DNA from: an uncultured Collinsella sp.
Lineage (GTDB): Bacteria > Actinomycetota > Coriobacteriia > Coriobacteriales > Coriobacteriaceae
DNA: 10,523 nucleotides
Reading direction: 5' to 3'
Assembly: GCA_900754435.1 (NCBI GenBank)
Contig: CAAECT010000154.1
Location: forward strand, 1 to 10,523
The translations under genes were made by a program, and so were the position numbers. Shown piece by piece: positions 1-5,728 of this stretch. The stretch's first letter is position 1. Each line of letters begins with the position of its first letter. The notes beneath the pieces were generated by a model, which had not been told where the DNA came from, did not search any database, and saw nothing but the letters and a program-made list of their open reading frames with translations.

Positions 1-269
1 AGCGTACGAATCTCGCTCTTACGCTGCTTGTCCTCGGCCTCGGCGGCCTGCTTGTTCTTGATGATCTCCTCTTTAGCCTCGAGCAGAGCCTCTTTTTTGA
101 GGGTCTCGGCCTGACGCTTTGCATCGCCGATCAGGGACTCAGCCTGTGCGTGTGCCGACTGGATCTTTTCGTCGGCCTCATGAAGACTACCCTGCTTGGC
201 GGTGCGCATGTAGGCAATGGCGGCGATGGCACCTAAAACGATGCCAACGAGCGCTGCGATGATAGGCAT
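1..269 (-). CDS. rny: Ribonuclease Y, N-terminal part (gene runs off the window)
   Basis: Endoribonuclease Y starts decay of many mRNAs in bacteria and sits on the inner face of the membrane. Only the first 89 codons are inside the window, translated from the reverse complement. They begin MPIIAALVGIVLGAIAAIAY, a single N-terminal membrane helix (about residues 2-20), followed by a charged coiled-coil stretch. That stretch contains KKEALLEAKEEI, the typical RNase Y pattern just after the anchor. The KH and HD catalytic domains would lie beyond position 1. The ATG at 267-269 is supported by AAGGAG at 275-280 with 5 nt spacing. It follows recX after 257 nt and has its own promoter, so it is probably a separate transcription unit. 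Identification rests on the anchor plus coiled-coil signature only, but that is characteristic. Confidence 0.88.
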   Translation of the reverse strand, partial: MPIIAALVGIVLGAIAAIAYMRTAKQGSLHEADEKIQSAHAQAESLIGDAKRQAETLKKEALLEAKEEIIKNKQAAEAEDKQRKSEIRT

Positions 270-297
270 GCTCACTCCTTTTTATGGATTCGATACA

Positions 298-330
298 CAA
301 CAAAGCGAACCGTCCTTACGAACGGCTCGC
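298..330 (-). terminator. Terminator-like hairpin in the rny leader (hairpin 2)
   Basis: Read on the minus strand, GCGAGCCGT (330-322) and ACGGTTCGC (313-305) form a 9-bp stem that includes one G-U wobble, with an 8-nt loop. It is followed by UUUGUU. On the plus strand the wobble becomes an A-C mismatch, so the structure fits minus-strand RNA better. It lies about 29 nt before the rny start codon and downstream of the probable rny promoter. It could terminate read-through from recA-recX, or act as an attenuator of rny. The U-tract is interrupted by G, so termination may be partial. Confidence 0.55.
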
Positions 331-380
331 GACATTTGAGTAATATGGGCGCAGCTTATGCGGGTCGGATACAGATAAAC

Positions 381-407
381 ATATAAACAAACTCATCACA
401 GATGAGC
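381..407 (-). terminator. Terminator-like hairpin in the rny leader (hairpin 1)
   Basis: On the minus strand CTCATC (406-401), loop TGT, and GATGAG (397-392) form a perfect 6-bp stem. A closing G-U pair (407/391) extends it to 7 bp. It is followed by a U-rich run, UUGUUUAUAU. The stem is short and AT-containing, so it is a weak intrinsic terminator candidate. It lies about 120 nt downstream of the recX stop and about 22 nt downstream of the predicted rny transcription start. It may be the recA-recX terminator, an rny leader element, or both. Confidence 0.45.
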
Positions 408-435
408 ACATATCACAAAGCAAATGACAGTGTTT

Positions 436-464
436 ATCGTACGTTGAACCACAACAACTGTCAA
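436..464 (-). promoter_or_regulatory. Probable sigma-70-type promoter of rny
   Basis: The minus strand reads TTGACA (464-459), a 17-bp spacer, then TACGAT (441-436). This is a perfect -35 box and a good -10 box at ideal spacing. Transcription would start near 429, giving a leader of about 160 nt before the rny ATG at 269. It lies just downstream of recX in the 257-nt gap. A 7-bp inverted repeat (TGACAGT at 425-431, ACTGTCA at 457-463) brackets the promoter and could be an operator. The call is based on motif match only. Confidence 0.65.
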
Positions 465-526
465 ATAAATGGCCCCAGTACGGCGGCTAAAACGCGGTGA
501 ACGGCAGGACCACAAAACGCATACGC

Positions 527-1219
527 CTAAACCGCACATTCCTCGCATTCGGCATCGAGACGTGCCTTAACGGCATCGGCGGCGATGTGACACGAGAAGC
601 CCTTGCCCATCAAAAACCGAACCAGTTTTTCGAATCCGCGCGTCTCTGGAACACGCCGCTTGGCGAGCAGGGCTGACGCACGCGCCAAATCGTCTTCGAC
701 GGCAAAATAATCCTCGGGATAACCGGGAATGTCATCGAGCACAACATGACGTCGCTTGAGCTCGGTCTCGATTTTGCGCTGTCCCCAACCGCGCCGCTTG
801 CGTTCCTCGATAAAGTACGAGCAAAAGCGGTTCTCGTCTAAAAAGCGATACTCGGTGGCGCGCTCGACGGCGAAATCGATCGCGGTCTGGTGAAAGCCGT
901 AGCGAGCCAGCTTGTCACGGACCTCACCCGTCGCATGGTCGCGGCGCGATAACATCTCGGTCACCATGGTAAGTGCACATTTACGCTCAATGAGCTGCAC
1001 CGCCTCACGGAAGTTGTCCCAATCACAGGGAAGATCGGGGCGGTTTTTAACATACAGGCGCGCGACCCGCACGGGAATCCAAATGGACCGCTCAAAACCG
1101 CCCTCAAGCTCACAATCGATATGTGCGCAAGGCTTTTTGGACGCATACCCGCTCGAGAACGAGGAGGCCGCCTTCTTATCGGGATAGACGACCGTGGCCT
1201 CGGTCACCGTATACGACAT
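527..1219 (-). CDS. recX: Recombination regulator RecX
   Basis: RecX binds RecA filaments and modulates their ATPase and strand-exchange activity. The 230-residue product has an N-terminal segment of about 80 residues and then the helical RecX repeats. Typical motifs are MLSRRDHATGEVRDKL (89-104), YGFH (107-110), FLDENRFCSYFIEERKRRGWG (126-146) and KIETELKRR (149-157). A last repeat, FEKLVRFLMGKGF, lies at 196-208. It is longer than E. coli RecX (166 aa) because of the N-terminal part. The ATG at 1219 lies 11 nt after the recA stop, with no good Shine-Dalgarno sequence in the gap, so translational coupling to recA is likely. Its position directly after recA, under the same SOS promoter, agrees with the assignment. 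The C-terminus ends in a small Cys/Glu cluster (CEECAV) of unknown meaning. Confidence 0.92.
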   Translation of the reverse strand: MSYTVTEATVVYPDKKAASSFSSGYASKKPCAHIDCELEGGFERSIWIPVRVARLYVKNRPDLPCDWDNFREAVQLIERKCALTMVTEMLSRRDHATGEVRDKLARYGFHQTAIDFAVERATEYRFLDENRFCSYFIEERKRRGWGQRKIETELKRRHVVLDDIPGYPEDYFAVEDDLARASALLAKRRVPETRGFEKLVRFLMGKGFSCHIAADAVKARLDAECEECAV

Positions 1220-1230
1220 GAGCGTAACCG

Positions 1231-2379
1231 CTACTCGTCGTCATCATCGAGCATGGCGGAACCATCGATAGCGTAAAGCTCGTCAAACTCCTCAGGCGCA
1301 GGCTGATCGGTCAGCTCGACCTCGGACGGAGCATCGTCATCAAACTCAAGCCCGCAGGCAAGACGGACCTTATGCTCAATCTCGTCGGCGCAATCGGGGT
1401 GTTCGCGCAGGAACGCCTTGGCGGCCTCGCGACCGTTGCCGAGCTTATCCTCGCCATAGGCAAACCAGGAGCCCATCTTCTTGCAGATGCCGCACTCGAC
1501 AGCCATGTCCAAGATCGAGCCCTCCTTAGAGATGCCCGTACCGTACATGATGTCGAACTCAGCAGAACGGAACGGAGCTGCCACCTTGTTCTTAACGACC
1601 TTGGCGCGCACGCGGTTACCGATAACCTCGTCCTTAAGCTTAATGCTGTCGATGCGGCGAATGTCGATACGCACCGAAGAGAAGAACTTAAGGGCGCGGC
1701 CGCCCGTCGTAGTCTCGGGGTTGCCGAACATGACGCCGATCTTCTCACGCAGCTGGTTAATGAAGATGCACGTCGTGTTGGACTTGGACAGCGAGCCGGC
1801 GAGCTTGCGAAGCGCCTGGCTCATCAGGCGAGCCTGAAGACCGACCGTAGTGTCGCCGATTTCTCCCTCGATCTCGGCACGCGGGGTCAGCGCGGCGACG
1901 GAGTCGACGACGATAGCATCGATGGCACCAGAACGCACAAGCATGTCAACGATCTCGAGCGCCTGCTCACCCGTATCGGGCTGGGAAATGAGCACCTCGT
2001 CGATATCCACGCCGATGCGCGCGGCATACGTGGGATCGAGCGCGTGCTCGGCATCGATAAACGCCACGACGCCGCCCATTGCCTGGGCCTCGGCCAAGAT
2101 CTCGAGCGAAAGCGTCGTCTTACCGGAGGACTCAGGACCGTAAATCTCGACGATACGGCCGCGCGGCACGCCGCCGATACCCAGCGCGGCAGCGAGGGCC
2201 AGGGCGCCCGTGGGAATGGCCTCGACCTCGAGCTCGGGACCACCGTCGCCGTACCTCATGATGGAACCCTGGCCGAATTTCTTCTCGATCTCGGCCTTGG
2301 TGGTGGCGATCATCTCATCGCGCTCTTTACCCGTCGTGCGAGCATGAACGGTACGTACGGGACCTGAATTCTTGGCCAT
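1231..2379 (-). CDS. recA: Recombinase RecA
   Basis: RecA forms filaments on single-stranded DNA, catalyses strand exchange and triggers LexA self-cleavage in the SOS response. The 382-residue protein has Walker A GPESSGKT (81-88), the catalytic Glu in [10 protein letters not shown] (E111), Walker B IVVDS (156-160), loop 1 around EIEGEIGD (169-176), and loop 2 in [20 protein letters not shown] (208-227). It ends in the usual acidic tail (DDDDE). I chose the ATG at 2377-2379 because AGGAGG lies 7 nt upstream. An in-frame ATG at 2400 would add seven residues, overlap that ribosome site and leave almost no leader. One oddity is that the usually conserved Asp of LDxALG (E. coli Asp48) is Ala63 here. 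It is transcribed with recX from a LexA-box promoter. Confidence 0.98.
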   Translation of the reverse strand: MAKNSGPVRTVHARTTGKERDEMIATTKAEIEKKFGQGSIMRYGDGGPELEVEAIPTGALALAAALGIGGVPRGRIVEIYGPESSGKTTLSLEILAEAQAMGGVVAFIDAEHALDPTYAARIGVDIDEVLISQPDTGEQALEIVDMLVRSGAIDAIVVDSVAALTPRAEIEGEIGDTTVGLQARLMSQALRKLAGSLSKSNTTCIFINQLREKIGVMFGNPETTTGGRALKFFSSVRIDIRRIDSIKLKDEVIGNRVRAKVVKNKVAAPFRSAEFDIMYGTGISKEGSILDMAVECGICKKMGSWFAYGEDKLGNGREAAKAFLREHPDCADEIEHKVRLACGLEFDDDAPSEVELTDQPAPEEFDELYAIDGSAMLDDDDE

Positions 2380-2386
2380 GAATAGC

Positions 2387-2394
2387 CCTCCTCT
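2387..2394 (-). promoter_or_regulatory. recA ribosome binding site
   Basis: The minus strand reads AGAGGAGG ending 7 nt before the ATG at 2379, a near-perfect Shine-Dalgarno sequence. It decides the recA start, because the alternative in-frame ATG at 2400 lies immediately upstream of this motif and lacks one of its own. Confidence 0.85.
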
Positions 2395-2409
2395 TAACAA
2401 CCTGCATCG

Positions 2410-2438
2410 ATAATAAACGAACGGCTGTTCGTGGTCAA
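2410..2438 (-). promoter_or_regulatory. recA promoter
   Basis: The minus strand reads TTGACC (2438-2433), a 17-bp spacer, then TATTAT (2415-2410), close to the housekeeping sigma-factor consensus. Predicted transcription starts near 2403, leaving a leader of about 24 nt with the ribosome site. The LexA-type palindrome fills the spacer, so repressor binding would block RNA polymerase directly. Confidence 0.8.
2417..2432. promoter_or_regulatory. LexA operator (SOS/Cheo box) of recA
   Basis: The sequence ACGAACGGCTGTTCGT is a palindrome with 6-bp arms and a 4-bp centre. It matches the CGAAC-N4-GTTCG box bound by LexA (DinR) in Gram-positive bacteria and Actinomycetota. It occupies all but one base of the spacer between the -35 and -10 boxes of recA. 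I infer LexA repression of recA-recX that is lifted by DNA damage. No lexA gene is in the window. Confidence 0.9.
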
Positions 2439-2470
2439 CCGTTCAGGCCAATCATATGCAGGCAGTCTTT

Positions 2471-2520
2471 CCAAAACCCAACCAAACGCCGACCAAACAC
2501 TGACCAAATGCTTGACCACA
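2471..2520. repeat. CCAAA motifs in 11-bp phase upstream of recA
   Basis: CCAAA occurs at 2471, 2482, 2493 and 2504, exactly 11 bp apart. A degenerate copy (CCACA) follows at 2516, after 12 bp. The third, fourth and fifth units are preceded by GA (GACC). Each unit carries a run of three or four A, so the A-tracts fall in near-helical phase and could bend the DNA. The array lies 33 bp or more upstream of the recA -35 box. It could be a curved upstream element or a row of protein sites. It is seen directly; its function is unknown. Confidence 0.6.
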
Positions 2521-2605
2521 AAGGGACAAATAAGAGCAAGGAAGGCAAGAATACGTCTACAACCAGCGCAAACGCCAAATGAGCCTAAGGTCCCCATCTC
2601 CACAA

Positions 2606-2629
2606 TTAAGGGGCCCTAAGGCCCCTTAA
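2606..2629 (-). terminator. Intrinsic terminator after pncC
   Basis: TTAAGGGGCC (2606-2615) and GGCCCCTTAA (2620-2629) form a perfect 10-bp stem with a 4-nt loop, starting 7 nt beyond the pncC stop. Read on the minus strand, the descending arm ends in CCUUAAUUGU, a modest U-rich tail. It probably ends the long rnj-to-pncC operon and isolates recA. The palindrome could form in either direction, but there is no plus-strand gene that would need it. Confidence 0.75.
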
Positions 2630-2636
2630 AACACGT

Positions 2637-3167
2637 CTATTCCATAGAGTTGAGCGCAAGGGCAATTCGACCCAATGCCTCCGCGACCGCATAGGCACGA
2701 ACACACGAACGGTCGCCCTCATAGTGGCAGCGCACAGAGTCCGCGACCGGCACGCCCCCATCGGCGGAACGATGCGCCCAGCCAATATAGAAAGTGCCCG
2801 CCGGATCGTCCTCAGTACCACCGCCGGGGCCGGCATAACCCGTTGCGCTCACTGCAATATCGCTCTGGTACAGCTCCAGCGAACCCGACGCCATCTCGCG
2901 CGCAGTCTGATGCGACACCGCAGTGTAGCGGTCGAGCGTCTCCTGCTCAACACCCAGCACGCGATGCTTAATCTCATCGCAGTAGGTCACCGCACCGCCA
3001 CGCAGCACCGCCGAGGCACCAGGGATATCGGCGATCGTCGAGGCGATCATGCCAGCTGTCAGAGATTCAGCCGTCGAAACCGTCACACCACGAAAGCTTG
3101 CACGCTCGACAATATCGCGTGCGAGCTCTTCGTTATGCGCGGCAATCTGCTCAAATGATTCCGTCAT
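2637..3167 (-). CDS. pncC: Nicotinamide-nucleotide amidohydrolase, stand-alone CinA C-terminal domain
   Basis: This family deamidates nicotinamide mononucleotide to nicotinate mononucleotide, recycling NAD breakdown products such as those from DNA ligase. The 176 residues match only the C-terminal half of CinA; the N-terminal MoaB-like/COG1058 domain is absent, as in E. coli YgaD/PncC. Visible motifs are TAESLTAG (32-39; the family usually has AESCTGG), GAVTYCDEIKHRVLGV (58-73) and SATGYAGPGGGTEDDPAGT (107-125). The Ser of AESxT and the Lys of the second motif, likely catalytic, are kept. The ATG at 3167 lies 12 nt after the pgsA stop with only a weak ribosome site, suggesting coupling. It is the last gene before a strong hairpin. 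CinA-type genes beside recA are common, but here the terminator and SOS promoter separate the two. Confidence 0.88.
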   Translation of the reverse strand: MTESFEQIAAHNEELARDIVERASFRGVTVSTAESLTAGMIASTIADIPGASAVLRGGAVTYCDEIKHRVLGVEQETLDRYTAVSHQTAREMASGSLELYQSDIAVSATGYAGPGGGTEDDPAGTFYIGWAHRSADGGVPVADSVRCHYEGDRSCVRAYAVAEALGRIALALNSME

Positions 3168-3179
3168 GCCTACCAGGAC

Positions 3180-3818
3180 CTAGACGGAAAAGACTATCTT
3201 GCGGCAGTTCCAGAAGTACTGGGCGCCCGAGATAACGGTCAAGACAACGGCAACGGCATACAGGAAGCGCGACACCGAGTAGATGCCGAGCGTCAGCGCC
3301 ACCGGGCCAAGGTGCAAGCCGGCCATAGCAAAAACGCACAGGTAACCGCAAATGGAGACCATCGTGGTTGCCGTCTTGTACTTGCCGAGCTTATCGGCCG
3401 CAACGACCACGCCGGCCGCACTCGCAACCATGCGAAGCGCGCTCACCAGCAGCTCGCGGAACAGGATAATGAACACCGACCACACGGTCACCGCGTCAAA
3501 ATCCAAGAACAGCAGCAGGGCCGAGAACACCAGCAGCTTATCGGCGATGGGGTCCAAGAATTTACCGAAGTCGGTGATCTCATTGCGCGAACGCGCCAGA
3601 TAACCGTCGACCTTATCGGTGCACGACAGGATCACATACAGAATGAAGGCAGCGGCGGCGAGCGGGCCGTCGAAGATGCTCCAATCCGTACCGGCAACAC
3701 TCGTGTGAGAAAGCGCCGACACGATCATGAACACCGGGATAAAGACGATGCGCACGCACGTCACGATGTTGGCGGGCGTCCAGACACTCGTCAGTTCCTT
3801 ATTGCTCTCGTTTGCCAC
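3180..3818 (-). CDS. pgsA: CDP-diacylglycerol-glycerol-3-phosphate 3-phosphatidyltransferase
   Basis: PgsA makes phosphatidylglycerophosphate, the committed step to phosphatidylglycerol and cardiolipin, in the membrane. The 212-residue protein shows the full CDP-alcohol phosphatidyltransferase motif D-x2-DG-x2-AR-x8-G-x3-D-x3-D. This covers D68, D71-G72, A75-R76, G85, D89 and D93. The N-terminal TPANIVTCVRIVFIP (14-28) is also typical of PgsA, and several hydrophobic helices follow through to the C-terminus. The start is GTG at 3816-3818, supported by AGGAG with 6 nt spacing that overlaps the rimO stop codon (TAGGAG). The next in-frame Met is residue 31, inside the first helix. Other CDP-alcohol transferases share the motif, but length and the N-terminal sequence favour PgsA. 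Confidence 0.93.
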   Translation of the reverse strand: MANESNKELTSVWTPANIVTCVRIVFIPVFMIVSALSHTSVAGTDWSIFDGPLAAAAFILYVILSCTDKVDGYLARSRNEITDFGKFLDPIADKLLVFSALLLFLDFDAVTVWSVFIILFRELLVSALRMVASAAGVVVAADKLGKYKTATTMVSICGYLCVFAMAGLHLGPVALTLGIYSVSRFLYAVAVVLTVISGAQYFWNCRKIVFSV

Positions 3819-3824
3819 GATGCT

Positions 3825-3829
3825 CTCCT
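3825..3829 (-). promoter_or_regulatory. pgsA ribosome binding site, overlapping the rimO stop
   Basis: The minus strand reads TAGGAG, in which TAG is the rimO stop and AGGAG is the Shine-Dalgarno sequence. It lies 6 nt before the GTG at 3818. This supports the GTG start and suggests that ribosomes finishing rimO re-initiate on pgsA. Confidence 0.75.
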
Positions 3830-5177
3830 ACTCCACAACATGGCCGATAAGCTCATAGCAGAAGCTATCGGTAAACTCGACAGTCAGAATATCGCCCACG
3901 GACGCCTCGCTGGCGTCCAAGTGCACCGCGCCATCGGAATCGGGCGCCTGGAACCAGGCATGGCCGATCAGCTCGGCGCCGTCCTCGGTTTCTTCGATAC
4001 CGTCGACGATCACCTGGGCGCGCTCGCCCACATGTGCGGCGGTGGCGGCAAAACCGAGCGACTCGGCCAGGTCCATGGCCTCCTGGGCGCGCTCGAGCTT
4101 GACCTCTTCGTCGACCTGGCCCTCCATCTTAGCGGCCAGGCTGCCCTCCTCCTGCGAGTAGGCAAAGACGCTCGTGTAGTCAAAGCCGACGGTGTCCATA
4201 AAGTCGATGAGGTCGCGGAACTCGTCGTCGGTCTCGGTCGGGAAGCCGACCATGGCCGTGGAACGGATCACGATGCCGGGGATACGCTCACGCAGATCGC
4301 GGAACAGGTCCTCGAGCTCTTGGCGCGAACCGGAACGGCGCATAGCTTTGAGGATGCGCGCGTCACAGTGCTGCACGGGGATATCGATATAGGGCAGCAC
4401 CTCGGGCGTATCGCGAATCGTATCGATAAGCTCGTCGGTCATGCCCTCGGGCTGCAGATAGAGCACGCGGACCCAGACGTTGTGCGGGCGCACGGCCTCG
4501 GCGACGGCACGCAGCAGCTGCTCCAGATTGCGCGGCGAGCCCTCGGCGACATCCTCGTCAGTAAAGTCGGTGCCCCAAATACCCGTGTCCTGGCCGATCA
4601 GCACGATCTCGCGCACACCGCCGGCAACCAGGTCGCGTACCTCGGAGATAATGCTCTCGGCATTGCGCGAATGATAGCGACCGCGAATATAGGGGATCAT
4701 GCAGAAGCTGCAGAAGCGGTTGCAGCCATCGGAAATCTTGACATAAGCAACGGCGCCCTCGACGGTACGCTTGACCTGAGGGATATAGGCCGCGATCTCA
4801 CGCTCGACACCCAGCACGCCATCGATGACCGCCACGATGCCGTCCTCCTCGTCGGCCTTCACAAAGGCAGCGACCTCGGGCAGCTCGTCAGGCAGGTCGT
4901 CGCCATAGCGCGACGGCACACAGCCGCACATAACGATGGGGCAAGAACGAACGCCGTCCTGAACCTCGTTGGCGAGCTCGAGCGTGGTCTCGATGCTCTC
5001 GGACGTTGCGGAGGCGAGGAACGAGCATGTATTGACGATGGCGATATCGGCATCCTGCGGGTCGAATGCCTCCTCGTAGCCCGCAGCAGTCAAAAGAGAA
5101 CGCATGCGGTCGGTGTCGACCTCGTTCTTAGCGCACCCGAGGGTGATGTAGAGCACGGAGCCCAACGGTGTATCCAT
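3828..5177 (-). CDS. rimO: Ribosomal protein S12 methylthiotransferase RimO
   Basis: RimO is a radical-SAM enzyme with two iron-sulfur clusters that adds a methylthio group to a conserved aspartate of ribosomal protein S12. The 449-residue product has the UPF0004 domain with cluster-binding cysteines C15 (LGCAKNEVDTD), C51 (VNTCSF) and C86 (CGCVPSRYG). The radical-SAM motif C152-x3-C156-x2-C159 lies in SDGCNRFCSFCMIPYIRG, and a C-terminal TRAM domain spans about 382-449. LGCAKNEVD and the total length favour RimO over the tRNA enzyme MiaB. The ATG at 5177 is the only start available before the first cysteine motif. Its likely Shine-Dalgarno AAAGGA (5190-5195) is 12 nt away, longer than ideal. 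The stop overlaps the ribosome site of pgsA. Confidence 0.95.
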   Translation of the reverse strand: MDTPLGSVLYITLGCAKNEVDTDRMRSLLTAAGYEEAFDPQDADIAIVNTCSFLASATSESIETTLELANEVQDGVRSCPIVMCGCVPSRYGDDLPDELPEVAAFVKADEEDGIVAVIDGVLGVEREIAAYIPQVKRTVEGAVAYVKISDGCNRFCSFCMIPYIRGRYHSRNAESIISEVRDLVAGGVREIVLIGQDTGIWGTDFTDEDVAEGSPRNLEQLLRAVAEAVRPHNVWVRVLYLQPEGMTDELIDTIRDTPEVLPYIDIPVQHCDARILKAMRRSGSRQELEDLFRDLRERIPGIVIRSTAMVGFPTETDDEFRDLIDFMDTVGFDYTSVFAYSQEEGSLAAKMEGQVDEEVKLERAQEAMDLAESLGFAATAAHVGERAQVIVDGIEETEDGAELIGHAWFQAPDSDGAVHLDASEASVGDILTVEFTDSFCYELIGHVVE

Positions 5178-5204
5178 GTTGGAGAGCGGTCCTTTCGAAT
5201 GATA

Positions 5205-5702
5205 TTAGCGGTAGTTGGTGAACTGTAGCGGCTGGCCGTAGTCCTGGTCGCGCAGGAACTGGATTACGGTCTGCAACGCATCCTTCGAAGCAGAGGAAAC
5301 ACGCAGCTTGTCGGCCTCGATGGTCACCTTGACCTTGAGCTTTTGGTCCTTGATGTCCTTGTTGATCTTCTTGGCGGTCGCCTGGTCGATACCCTCGACA
5401 ATATGGCCGAGCACGCGCACGGTGCCGCCCGATGCCGCCTGAGGAGCATCCCACGAGACAGCCTTGAGGTCAATGCCGCGCTTGATGAGCTTGGAACTCA
5501 GCACGTCGATAATCTGCTTAGAGACAAAGTCAGCCGGGGCGCTGATCGTAAAGAGCTTGTCGCCCTTCGAAAGCACGATCGTGGCGCCGGAATCCTTAAG
5601 GTCATAGCGCTGGGAAATCTCGCGCGTGGTCTGCTGGAAGGCGTTGTCGACCTCTTGCATGTTGACCTCGGACACGACGTCGAAGCTGGAATCTTTAGCC
5701 AT
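5205..5702 (-). CDS. yajQ: YajQ-family nucleotide-binding protein
   Basis: YajQ proteins (UPF0234) are small cytoplasmic proteins with two RNP-like folds that bind nucleotides; some homologues act as cyclic di-GMP effectors. The 165-residue length is typical. Diagnostic segments are SSFDVVSEVNMQEVDNA (5-21), REISQRYDLKDSGA (27-40), SSKLIKRGIDLKAVSW (69-84), KKINKDIKDQKLKVKV (111-126) and the C-terminal GQPLQFTNYR (156-165). The ATG at 5702 has AAAGGA (5709-5714) 6 nt upstream. It sits 26 nt after the RodZ-like gene and 27 nt before rimO, inside the operon. Its role in this organism cannot be told from the sequence. Confidence 0.94.
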   Translation of the reverse strand: MAKDSSFDVVSEVNMQEVDNAFQQTTREISQRYDLKDSGATIVLSKGDKLFTISAPADFVSKQIIDVLSSKLIKRGIDLKAVSWDAPQAASGGTVRVLGHIVEGIDQATAKKINKDIKDQKLKVKVTIEADKLRVSSASKDALQTVIQFLRDQDYGQPLQFTNYR

Positions 5703-5728
5703 GATGTTTCCTTTCGCGTACGAGCGGC

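Noticed and set aside
331..380. Second promoter between the two rny leader hairpins (-10-like TATTAC)
   Set aside because: No acceptable -35 box lies 16-18 bp upstream, and the TTGACA-17-TACGAT site is far better.
469..516. Possible long-loop hairpin just after recX (TGGTCC with GGGCCA, then UUUAUUU)
   Set aside because: The stem is only 6 bp with a wobble and the loop is over 30 nt, so it is unlikely to be an efficient terminator.
1372..2367. 331-codon plus-strand open frame opposite recA
   Set aside because: It is antisense to the highly conserved recA, and its composition follows from the recA codons.
2380..2400. Upstream in-frame ATG adding seven residues to RecA
   Set aside because: It would start at the edge of the strong AGAGGAGG site, leaves almost no leader after the predicted promoter, and is less well placed than the ATG at 2379.
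2401..2462. 7-bp inverted repeat CCTGCAT (2401-2407) / ATGCAGG (2456-2462) around the recA promoter
   Set aside because: The arms are short and 48 bp apart with no known binding site. It may be chance, and the LexA box already explains control here.
2394..2603. 69-codon minus-strand frame (GTG start, hydrophobic middle) before recA
   Set aside because: It runs through the recA promoter and LexA box into the ribosome site, and has no Shine-Dalgarno sequence or known family. A leader peptide is conceivable but unsupported.
3312..5228. 638-codon open frame on the plus strand opposite pgsA and rimO
   Set aside because: It lies antisense to two certain genes, its product is His/Arg/Asp-rich without family motifs, and long antisense frames are expected in GC-rich codon usage.
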